Part shown: positions 54,001 through 64,000 of the stretch, in pieces | Numbering within the stretch: position 1 is the first letter of the stretch | Layout of the letters: the number at the start of each line of letters is the position of its first letter | From: Gorsachius magnificus | Lineage: Eukaryota > Chordata > Aves > Pelecaniformes > Ardeidae | Assembly (NCBI GenBank): GCA_034008185.1 | Contig: CM067081.1 | Coordinates: forward strand, 106,153,265-106,217,264 | Direction of reading: 5' to 3' | DNA: 64,000 nucleotides | Position numbers and translations under genes: made by a program | The notes under the pieces: generated by a model | The model's input: the letters and a program-made list of their open reading frames with translations, nothing else | The model's database searches: none | Told to the model about the DNA's origin: nothing

Positions 54001-55875
54001 TTTCATTCATGTATTTCACTTGTGCTAATCTTATGTCTAATTTTACATTAGTTGTGATATCTGCTCCCATCCAGCTTTAAAATGTTTATGTCCAGAAGCA
54101 TCCCTTTTGCATTTTTCCCTGCCATATTCTCGCACATTTCTTCACTCAAAGTTCACCTTAAACCATTTTTGTTGCATTCTGCTCTATCAGCCTTACGTAG
54201 CCTGTATCACTTGGAATTCTATATAAGCATCTGTACCCAGCTGAGGTAAATGATAAATCCTTGGAAAAATAAAAATTTATGCCTTTATTTTTTTATGGTT
54301 CTAGACACAATATCAACCTAGAGGTAATATTTTCCATTAAAACATCCCAAAGAATATTAATATTGACCCATTTACTAGTCATTGCTCACAAAGTATTCTT
54401 TTTGATAGAGATTTTTATTACCTTTTGGGCACTCGCAAAATATATTATTTTGTAGCAGCTAATTAAGACTTTCCTTCCCAAAATGTATTCCTTGGGAGTG
54501 GGGAGATAATATTAGCATGCCAAAGGATCATTAGAATACAATAAATATTAAAATCTTTTCATATTGTAAACACCTGAGGCAAGAAGGGAGGGATAACACT
54601 TTGAAACATTCTAAACTAATAACCCCCCCACATTTCCTTACAGAAGTGAGGAACCCACAAAAGCCAGTTTTTTAGTGCTTGATTGTACATAGAAACTAGC
54701 ATGATCTGAAACCATATTTTCCTTATTCCTCTCACAGCTTGATATTTCCAAGTACTTGACAGTGACAATAGGCTAAAGTAATCCCATTCCCCAACCTTCA
54801 TTTCCATTTATCCACTGTTATTTTCTTACTTTTTATTCCTTGTTTAAGACCATTTGAACCGTCTGCATACCTGAGGTTCTTCCTTTTCGAAATGGAGCAC
54901 TCTGTCTTCAAATGACTGATTTTGCTTCCCTCTCTATCATAGAATAAGCTGCACATTAAAAGGTGAGTAGTGAATGATCTCATTCACCTACAGTATTTGA
55001 AAGGTCTCCTAAAAGCCCATTAAGGGCTACCAACACCTTTTTTTCATAGGACTCAGAAACAGTTGCTGCATCCTTTAATTACTTGTTAACATAGGGCACT
55101 TACAAAGGGCCAAATTATTTCCATATAAATAGAAGTAGAAAGTATTTCTTCTGATGAGAGAGGTAACTGTAAAGCAATTTTATAAAGTCAGGGGAAATAA
55201 AGGCTGGTAGTGTGAAATCTGTAGCCTTGGGCTAGTAGATGTCTTTTGCATTGTGAGCAATTATTGATTTCTTACAGCCGTCACAGCAGTAGACAACCGT
55301 TTTGACTCACTTGTGATCTGCAGCACTGATTAATGTTAAACCAAGCTTCCATCATGTTTGTAGAATATTACTGAGTTCTGTGTTTGAAAGATACACAGTT
55401 TGAAGACTTGAGGGAGTCCCTCTTTGCATAACCACATTTGTGGCAGTGAGGAAATCAAGCCCCAGATTCTGTTGCAGAATAGGAATAACAACATTTTAAT
55501 GAAATTATTTTTAAGCAATAGAGAAGATTCTTCAAAGTTCATTTTTGTTATCCAGTGATAAAGTAATATGTTAATGAACAAACTGTTAATTTGTTATCCT
55601 GTACACCTTCATTAGGGGTGCTTTACTATAAGTTAATTTACTGTATTATTTTATAAAAAGCAGAAATAAAAAAGACTATAAATTTCAAGTAATAGATTTA
55701 TAAGTAAAGAGCTGATAACTGTTTATCTCACAGTTACTGCAGAACACCTATTGAGTTAATTTGGCATAGCACTAAGTTAGTACAGTCTAAGGAAGCTAAT
55801 TGTCACCAGCTGAGACCCTTGCCTCATTCTGGATAAAGTTTTATATGATAACCAGGGTCCAATCTAACCAGAGAC
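51016..55875. other. Noncoding sequence, no gene seen
   Basis: No supported gene. A frame at 52520-52795 (+) translates to a hydrophobic 91-residue peptide but lies in AT-rich sequence and matches no family I know. The 53.2-53.4 kb stretch is slightly GC-richer, without an open frame. Confidence 0.4.
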
Positions 55876-55891
55876 TTTTTTTTTTTTTTTT
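55876..55891. repeat. poly-T tract (16 T)
   Basis: An uninterrupted T run in AT-rich sequence; no adjacent retroelement recognised. Confidence 0.7.
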
Positions 55892-58800
55892 AATGATTAT
55901 TTGCAGCATTTGGGAATTTTTAATATATTTGATTTTTTTTGTTGCAAATAATTTATTTAAATATTTTATCAGTTTCGTTCTTAAAAATTATGAAGGATAG
56001 TTCTGGTTTGTAGTTGGAATTATAATAAATATTCTGTGTGTTATTGGCAACACCACTTATGAGTAGTTTTGTTTGGGAAAAACTACTGTGTAGATTGCAC
56101 TTCTTCAACATTACTTTACATAAAAATTTGAAGTTGCATGGTTTTTATGTCTTTATGTGAAAGAGGAAATATACAGGAATATTTGGATCATTGTTTTTGT
56201 AGTCCCTAAAGGAGCCAGATCATGAATCCATTGAAAAGGAGGAGGACACTCTCTGTGGGCTTGTCATAGTCCTATCAGAAATGAAATGTCACACACAGAT
56301 ATTAGTTTAATTGCAACATACTGCTGCTTCTAGATCAGAGAAAAAATTGTGAAACAAAATATTGAGTCATGACAGTCTGAGTTTGTGCCAGCCTACTATG
56401 GTTTTGGGAAGAAGATTTGAATCACTTTGTGTTCAGACTCAAGAGAAAACTCATCACTGTCTGGGTTTTAAGTGGAGTACCTCCTTCTGCCTCTACTGTC
56501 TTTAGTCAAGTAATAGTCATTAACTGTACATACAGTTGTTGCTCATTTGGTAAATATCAAGAAGGCTAAAGATGAGTTGTACTATGCAAATCTTCACTTG
56601 TAAAAGGAACAAGTTTTGTTCCTTTGGAAAAATGCAGGGGAAATTCCCATACCAGATACTTATTGTATTTCTCTTCACCTCTCTGGATTATCTTTCACTT
56701 GGGATAAATTATGTGGTATGCAATATGTAAACCTCAAAGAATGAAGACCAAATTCCTACTTGAGGTTTTTGAAAAAGCTATACAGGACTCTAAGGGGATT
56801 TAAGAGAAACGGTATTTAAAAATATTGTGTCATGCCTGCATCTTTCAACTTACCCGTGCTAGGAAATCTGGTCATAGACTGAAACAAATATTTTCTATGG
56901 AAAAAGTAGAGTTAAAAGACTCATTATGCTTTTGAAGGGCTTAAAGATTTGTCTAAGTTATTCTGTAAATTTAAAAAAGAACCCCCAGGAGATAAGCAAG
57001 TTTTCATTCTTTTTAATAATTGCAGTAATCATTGTGCAATTGGCACTGGGGTTGAGCTCCACTTATAGAAGAAGGTACCTAATTGGATACAGCTGTACAG
57101 TGTTTGGACTTATTTTTAGAATCCCAGAGAATAATGAGACATTTCAGATACTGTGGAATTCTTAGCAGGATTACATGAACTCACTAAATCCATCTCGAAA
57201 ATTGTGAATTACATGGTACATTGAATTGCAAATTATGTCTATAACTCATCCCTCATGTAAATTCACTGATGCCAGTGAAATTGCAGTGGTCACAAAAGAT
57301 AGCACACTTTAACACCATTGCTATAATACTTTCAAAACATGGCTTTTTGCTTTGTTTCTTAATGATTCTTAAGCATGTTACTGATCCTCAACATCAGGTA
57401 ATGAGGTGGTTGACCTTGAAGATTTGTTGAGGTGTAGGACTGAAAAGCAAGAAATATGTCTTTAAGTTATCGCTTTCTTTTTTTGCTCTTTGTGGTCTTA
57501 CCCCTTACAGAATCTAAACACTTGCTCTAACCTGCCATTCTGTAGCAGTCCTTAGGATTGAACCATCACTCTGGGCCTCCCTTCTTTAGGCCTCTTTATG
57601 ATTTGGCCTCTTTCACATACTCCTTATTCCTTAGGAAATCATCTCATCACTGTCAGCATTTTACTTGTTATTTATCTTCAGAACAGAGCATATCAGCTGA
57701 AGTGAGGTCAAGAACGTAGTTTGATTTGGTTTGTTGGGGTTTTTTTTTGTGCTCTCAGAAGTGTAGATGATACAGTATGCAGAAAGGTAGATCTGACATT
57801 TCCCCCAGATAAGATGATGAACTATTTACAGCAGTGTCAGTGGTCTGTCAATATTTCAATAAAATCTTTCCTATAAAAATGTTGACTGATGATGCAAGCA
57901 CTCACTGTGCTTATCTTTAAACTGCAGAACCAGCTGACAGCGTTACATTAGAGTTACATGAAATGGTATTGAAGTAGAAGTATATAATAACAATTGTTTG
58001 TTCAGAACCATAATTAAAAAAAAACTATGTTTAGGTGATTCATGAAAGAGGCACCCAAGACTGAGTCATCTCTAGAAAACACTCCTATGTCTGGTTAGAA
58101 GCCTGAGTTGTAAGAAATGCCTCCTTGGTAGCTGAATGACAGGAAGCTGGGTTTCATTTGAGAACATGGTATGCATGTGGCAGACAAACAGAAACAACCA
58201 GATAATGGGAAAAGGTGACAGAAAAAACCATTCATCTTGTCCATCTAGTTTTACAGACCAACACAGTGTGAGGCAGCCTCCTGACTACAGTAATATGCCT
58301 GGGAACCTCTTCTTGCAGCCTGGGAGGGCTGGGCTGGGCTCTTCTGCAGGGTCCTCGGAAAACAGACTGTTTTACATTTCACCTGTGGTTCTTGGAGTAT
58401 TGTCTAGATGCTTTAAATCACAAGAACAAAATTATTTCTGCTTTTATTCTGACAAAAATAATGGAAACGGGACTTATGTATTTCTTGTCAAGTAGGCAAA
58501 ATGACATTGACAGCATGTTTGGTCCAGTAGGGAAATTTGATGTTGGACTGTAGTGTTTGTCTTACTGTTTGGGTAAGAAGATGGATCAAACCAAGGTAAA
58601 CTGATCTCAAACTCTCCAGAGGTGATGCCTATTGCTTCTCCAACCAGCAGAACCAGGAGCCAGTACAGGGCTCAAAGAAAGGCAGGCTGCTAGACGGCAT
58701 GAAGGATCAGAGAATTAGCGTAACTCCTTATTCAGCAAGTGACTGTTCTTATTTTAGCATGCAATGTGCCTTTGAAGACCTCCCAGCCCACAGGTAAAGG

Positions 58801-60789
58801 GAACATTATGAACTACATTCATATTAAGACTTTATTTAAGTGGCAGCTCTCAAAAATGCAAGATGAAAATAGCCAGAAGTCAGTTTCCACTGCTCTGTGA
58901 GTATAAACAGTAGGTGATCTCTGTGATGACATTTACCTATGCTGAAGAGGAGCAGAGACATAACTCTTTCATGTCAACAGTACTCATGAGTTATTCTGTC
59001 TTTCCTCAGGAGCGAAGATAAATGCCATCATAGAGATCAGCAGCCACGTAATGTACAAAGGATAGTAAATGGCTTTGATATGGGTAGATGTTATTTATTT
59101 TGATGAGTTATTGATGACCTTTAAGCAGGGACAATAATACTGTGGGAAACATTTTCTTCACCAGCAGTTCTATTTACTTGATATTTTTGTAGCCTTCAGA
59201 CTTTCTGCCAATTACTATTTCCTTACTTACTTTAATGGATAATTTTCTCAGTGAGCCTAAAAAACCCATTAATTTTTCATAGAGAATTTAACTGAATTAT
59301 ATCAGGATTTTCAGCATTCACTGTGATTTCAGTTCAGGAAATTATTTCCATTTAAGAAAGGGCACTTTAGCACATGCATGCTGAAGTCCATTGTACATGA
59401 CTGAAGTGCTCTTTTGGCTCTGTACTTACAATAAGAACAAAGACATATAAGAAATGATTCAAAAGCAGAGAGAAAATGAATGCATTTGGAGGTAGTATTC
59501 TAAGTTTGCAGCAATAGTAAATTGTCTTTTTTCAAAATTATTTGTTCTTGATGACCATAATACTTGAATATCAAAAGTAACCTGCAAACCACGTCCTTTC
59601 CTCTGTACTGTTTATGTAAATAAACAAAAAAGAAGTTTTAATTTCCTTACTATTATGCTTGAATGATGGAAAAACAATTTATTTCTAGTAAATTTTCATA
59701 AAATACATTTAAAGGAAGTATATCACATTTTAAATTCAAGTTGCAAAAATATGCTAAAGTTGTGAGTGAACAGAAATTGGTTCAGCTCTCAGTGACACTT
59801 AACTAATGGGGTACCCTTCAAATCAGTTGAAGTTTATTTAGCTTAAAACTACATCAGAGTTTTTTTTCTTTCCTGGTTAGGCATAAAGAAAGAAAATGGA
59901 TCTGAATGGGAAGTGTTTTCCCTTAAATCACAAAAATTACTGATAATAAAAGAATGAAGCTTTCCAGAACAAAGAATGTTTATCAAATGTTGAAGTACTT
60001 TAAATTGAATCTAAGAAAAAACATTCTATGTTGTGAAGGGAAGGAAATAGTAACTGCGCTTCACAATAGAATATCTACCCTGCGACAAAATACTGCAGAA
60101 TTTAAAGAAAGTATCGTATGATTGTGAAAGGAACTGCGATAATGGAAAATGAGCTTATTTTTGAAATATGGGAGATGCTGACTCTGTGAGTTGAATCTGA
60201 GTTTAATCATGATCAAGCAAGTTTTTCTGGTGTGGTAGGAATATAGATTTTGTTCTCTGCTTAGTTTATAACGGCGAAAAGGATTAAGAGCTATATCATC
60301 CTAGTAAACTCAAAGAAGGAAGGAAAAGAAGTTCATCTAAGGAGAAGAATAATTATTTAGATCTGAGAGTTCCTCAAAGAAATGATATAGTTACAAGTTA
60401 CCTTAACGCAGAGGAAGGGGATAATATGCATTAAGAAATAAATTTAAGGATCTGTATCAGGATCAGATGTAAGAAGATAATGTCAGCAAACAGAAATAAG
60501 GTCAGGTTACAAAGGATGAATATAAAGACGTAAAAAAAAAAAATGTGGAAACAAAATACAAAAGCTTAAGCTGAGATGCCACTAATAAAAGATATCAAGC
60601 ATCTAAAGAAATATTTATGTTAGTACCAAGATGAGAATGAAGGAATTGATCTACTGCTGAGCAATAAGAGAAAGCTGTTGCTGACAACTCTGAAGTGTGT
60701 AATACCTGTTGTATCAGTCCTTGTAAAAAATGATCTATGCTTTTTTGCAGTAATGGGTCATGCTCATGCTGAAACAGGAGATCAGGTGA
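55892..60789. other. Noncoding sequence, no gene seen
   Basis: No gene recognised. A 119-codon frame at 58136-58495 (+) spans a slightly GC-richer patch but has no recognisable domain. The last few hundred bases, from about 60.4 kb, are A-rich and may be the eroded 5' part of the LINE that follows. Confidence 0.4.
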
Positions 60790-62165
60790 AAGGTTTAAGG
60801 AAATTAAATGTTTTCAGATTGGCTTGGTCTAGAAAACTTCATCTTAAGGTTCTTAAAGAACACATTGAAACAATCTGGAACTCCCAGTAATTTGATACTG
60901 TAGACAAATGGGAAAGCAGAAAAATTAAAAAAAAAAGAGAAAATATAATATGTATCTTTTAAAAAAGGGGTGGGAAATGTGAAGGAAATTAGACATCTTA
61001 GTTTACTTTTCAATTATTGGAAAAATTCTGTTCCTTTATCCCCTCTCAAAATTCTTGGAACTGTATAATTGTAGGCACTTGAAAGGTGATGAGGAGATTT
61101 TTAACAAACTTATGGAAGGTTCTAGATAAATCCAAGTTTCCTTTCTGACAGGATAAGGACCAGTCCATTTAGGAGAAAAACAGCAGCTGTCCTGTATCCT
61201 TGCACTAGTAAGGAATTATTTTATTTTTTCTTTACTTTTTGAAATACCTTCATAATTAAGGAAGGGAAATAGATGAAACTATCATGGCAAAACTAATAAG
61301 AAAATCTTACTTTAGAAAGCAGTTAAAAATGGCTCATTCTAGAAGAGATTATTAAGTGAAGTTTCTCAGATGTCCATTGTGGCTCTGATTCTGCTCAGTA
61401 TTTTCAGTAGCCACTTAGAAGATGGAATATGCTTATTTTAAGGCTATACATGACTCAAAGTCAGAAGGGATTGCAAATACCCTAGAGAACACAGAGTTAG
61501 AAATAACCACGACAAGTTATGGAAATGACAGGGAAAAAATTAAATACAGAAAAATGCAATATTATAAGTGATCATAAATTGAATTTAGGTTAACTTTTTG
61601 ATAATGTTCAGAAAAGGCAGGTCTTCTGGGATATATTAAAAATAGTGCAGTCTGTGTATGTACAACATAATCCTTCCATTTGGAGTCCCAGAACACTGTT
61701 TGGCTTTGAGGTCATCACTTCAAGAAAGACATATGGAGAAATTGAAGAATGTCTAGAGAAGAAAAGCAAGGATAATCAAAGTTACGGAAAATATGGCCAA
61801 GGAAGGTGGAAAAAAATGTTTCAAAGAGAAAGGAGAGGGCTGTTCTGCCACAGTCATCTTCAAATACCTAAAAAGACTGCTGTAAAAGCAAAATTGTTTT
61901 CTATGCCAGTGGAAGTTAAGACGAGAAGTAGTGGCTTTGAAAATCAACAAGAAACATTTAAAGAGGACTTGATGAAAACCTTTCTAATGATAAAGATAAT
62001 TAGATGCTGGAACAGAAAGAAGTTTCAAAGTCAACCTCACGCTCAGACCTTAAACACAGGCCCGATAAAAAAGTCAGAATTAACAAAATATAGTTATGAC
62101 CTCTCTGCAGCATGGGAATGGATAAGATGACATTTGTGGACCCATTTCAACCTTGTTTTTTGTTA
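60790..62165 (+). mobile_element. Ancient CR1/L3-like LINE relic (ORF2 reverse transcriptase to 3' end)
   Basis: A heavily decayed non-LTR retrotransposon in sense orientation. Matches to the old CR1/L3 group follow in the correct order: ttcagattggcttggtctaga (60820) before the RT domain; gtatcttttaaaaaaggg (60951); ttggaaaaattctg (61018); ctttctgacaggataaggaccagt (61140); ttctgctcagtattttcagtagccacttagaagatgg (61388), near the RT active-site block, where the usual ADD codons are lost; HFKKD at about 61716-61730, then a frameshift and MEKLKNV*RRKARIIK at 61733-61780 with an internal stop; KLFS at 61891; and CWNR near 62005. The tail ggataagatgacatttgtggacccatttcaacc (62120-62152) corresponds to the usual 'gactagatgacctc...cccttccaacc' end. 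Many frameshifts and stops make it inactive. The 5' limit is uncertain and could lie upstream to about 60.4 kb. Confidence 0.8.
61645..62130 (+). pseudogene. 161-codon open frame inside the LINE relic
   Basis: This is the longest open frame in the window, but it is mostly a by-product of the LINE. Residues about 83-123 (KLFS...TRSSGF...CWNRKK) are in the original ORF2 C-terminal frame. The part before is read in a different frame from the LINE, because indels near 61731 and between about 61860 and 61890 shift it. It therefore mixes real ORF2 remnant and chance sequence. No evidence of a host gene made from it is visible. Confidence 0.6.
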
Positions 62166-62668
62166 ATTTCCCTAGCTTGAAATGAGAAGAGGGAGAAGAT
62201 CAGCAGCCTGTGTCAAGCATGTTTAGTATGAAAAGAGGAAGAAAGGAACACTTCTCAACTATCATTCAGTTTGCTGTTATATATCACTGTTGATCATGTT
62301 GAATTAGATACTGTTCTATGGTTGGATTTTTGTGGAATTATGTAGATCAGATAAAGATGAATCAAAAAATTATTTTGTAGGCTGTTCTTGACTACTGTTA
62401 TTTTCATTACACCATATATGTATGCAATAAAAGTCTTTATCACCTAGTTAATAGTTCTAAAATGTGGTAAGTGTAGAGGATTTTTCCTCATCCAAACCTC
62501 AGATAAACCTCAATGGTAAAACTGAGGTCCCTTATCTTTCAGCCAAAACATAAATGATTAATTATCATTTCACACAACAGACAGTCTAGTTCTGCTCTTC
62601 ATTTCTCTGTTCTGACCTCTGTACTGAAATAACAAAGCACAATTTTAGGTTTAAAACAGGTTTTAGGT
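62166..62668. other. AT-rich noncoding sequence, no feature seen
   Basis: Sequence 3' of the LINE relic with no gene or recognised repeat. Confidence 0.45.
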
Positions 62669-62690
62669 TAACAAGGTTTAGACCTTGTTA
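62669..62690. repeat. Perfect 9-bp inverted repeat (hairpin)
   Basis: taacaaggt (62669-62677) and accttgtta (62682-62690) are exact reverse complements around a 4-base loop (ttag). The preceding bases contain further copies of aggtt/ggttta. Confidence 0.75.
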
Positions 62691-63406
62691 AACTTGTTCA
62701 CCTGATAGCTATTTCCAACATAGGGTCTGGATCAGCATTATTTCTCTGCTTTTATTAAGTTTACTATTTTACAGCAGTTTGAGCAATATAAAAATCAGGT
62801 CTTGTGGTGTTTATCATAGTTTATATTTTGCACAGGCAAACGAGCGCTTTTCTGAGCTGTTAACAAATGCTAGTCAAGTTATACATTATAGCAATTCAAA
62901 GAGTATTTAAACATGTTTGTTTACCATTTGGAAGTTGGCAAATAGTTTTAATGTTGTTTTGCAGCTAACCACTTAGCAATATCGGCATGTTCACTTCACT
63001 TGTTTACACTGAGGCTTGACTTCATACATTTGCACTCCTAGTGTTAAGTGTGGAACAACATTAAGGCCCTGAAAATTTTCCCTGTAAGTTTCATCTGTGT
63101 GTAAATCCTGTATTTAATTCATATGTAAACTATATGCAAATATATAATTATCATGCTAGTCATATGGAAAATTTCAAAAGGATTTCCAGTAGTAAAGTTC
63201 AGATTAGCGAAAGAGGATTAAGCACATTTGATTGTTAATTGCATATCCTTAAATAAATCTATAATCTCCTTATTTTTAATTTTTTAAAAAAAATTTTCCT
63301 TTTCCTGTTTACTTTGAAAGTAGTATACCATAATTTTTCATGATACTGTTTACAATCTAGGAAGCACAGCGATAACCCAATGAACATTTTAAAATGAAGA
63401 CTCAAT
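62691..63406. other. AT-rich noncoding sequence, possible conserved element
   Basis: No gene. The stretch 62830-63020 is complex and carries two CpGs in acgagcgc, which is unusual here. A tatgcaaat octamer-like motif lies at 63132-63140. Confidence 0.35.
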
Positions 63407-63421
63407 AAAAAAAAAAAAAAA
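63407..63421. repeat. poly-A tract (15 A)
   Basis: An A run preceded by actcaat, so an aataaa hexamer overlaps its start. No retroelement body recognised upstream. Confidence 0.65.
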
Positions 63422-64000
63422 GAAATTTGGAAAAAATCTGCAGGAACTGGATACTTTTTAAAATTGTATCCAGCCATCAAAATCAAAGGAAGAGATATGA
63501 ATAAGGTGACAGATCTGAAATTATGTGTCCTTTTTTCTCTATATTTAAAAAAATAACAGACAATACTTGGCCACAGGAAAGCTAGAAAGAAGTTTATTGA
63601 GTATCATCTTTCAGGGGCAGGAGAAAATTTACTGTAATAATTTTATGACAAAAGTACTGACCTATGGTTCACCATCTGTTTACTTATCTCCTTCATCTAC
63701 CAGCAGTTTTCTTCCTGTTGGTTATCAAGGTACTGAGAATATTAGCTATGATCAACAGAATATGTTAGGTACAACTAAATATATTGAGTAGTAATAGCAC
63801 ACAGCCTAGTCTTCTCCTGTATAAAGTTAAGTGTTTGACATTAACTAATCAGTGTCAGGAGCTGACTAGCATGTTTCTAACCACACCTGATTTAATAATT
63901 TCTGTTTTTATGTAATATTACAGAGTGACCACAGAGCAACTTCAAAAAAAACCTAGATCCAAAACTTAGCTCCAATTCTTGGAAATCTTCCATATTTCAG
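63422..64000. other. AT-rich noncoding sequence, no feature seen
   Basis: Nothing recognisable up to the window end. A 74-codon frame at 63567-63791 (+) is S/Y-rich and unsupported. Confidence 0.4.

Noticed and set aside
58136..58495. 119-codon open frame on the plus strand
   Set aside because: No domain or homology I recognise; length is explainable by a modest local rise in GC.
58758..58793. 36-base stretch between an acceptor-like ttattttag and CAG|GTAAAG
   Set aside because: Possible microexon, but such pairs are expected by chance in 64 kb and nothing else supports it.

Overview
The window is AT-rich, CpG-poor vertebrate nuclear DNA with no compact genes. I read it as bird, or a close sauropsid relative. 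The clearest elements are 3' ends of CR1-class LINEs, one avian-style copy near 1.2-2.0 kb and older relics near 40.7 kb and 60.8-62.2 kb. I see no L1, Alu, B1, endogenous retrovirus or tRNA-derived SINE, and overall repeat density is low. Open frames are short, overlap on both strands and mostly lack coding character, so the window is probably a gene desert or the inside of a very long intron.

Layout. 1-1.2 kb: no feature seen. 1.2-2.0 kb: 5'-truncated CR1 on the + strand. 2.0-30 kb: unannotatable AT-rich sequence with homopolymers, a short AAAC tract, GT/T-rich tracts, a 13-bp tandem duplication and a possible ancient dispersed repeat near 24.7 kb. 30.2-31.9 kb: several splice-like open stretches on both strands and a 19-base C run. 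32-50 kb: mostly featureless, with a perfect short palindrome (35.09 kb), an AT-extreme block (34.2-34.4 kb), a possible old sauropsid repeat (39.96-40.13 kb) and a CR1-type tail (40.7 kb). 50.77-51.01 kb: a GC- and CpG-richer island with an 80-codon open frame on the minus strand ending in a stop and preceded by good splice acceptors; this is the best candidate exon. 51-60.7 kb: no gene seen. 60.8-62.2 kb: a highly decayed CR1/L3-like LINE whose reverse-transcriptase C-terminal region can still be read through frameshifts and a stop; it contains the longest open frame of the window. 62.2-64 kb: AT-rich sequence with one palindrome and possible conserved noncoding sequence.

No complete gene, RNA gene, CRISPR array or replication origin could be supported. 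I did not recognise a novel system. The points most worth checking are the minus-strand candidate exon at 50.8 kb, the ancient LINE at 61-62 kb and the splice-like cluster at 30.3-31.8 kb.
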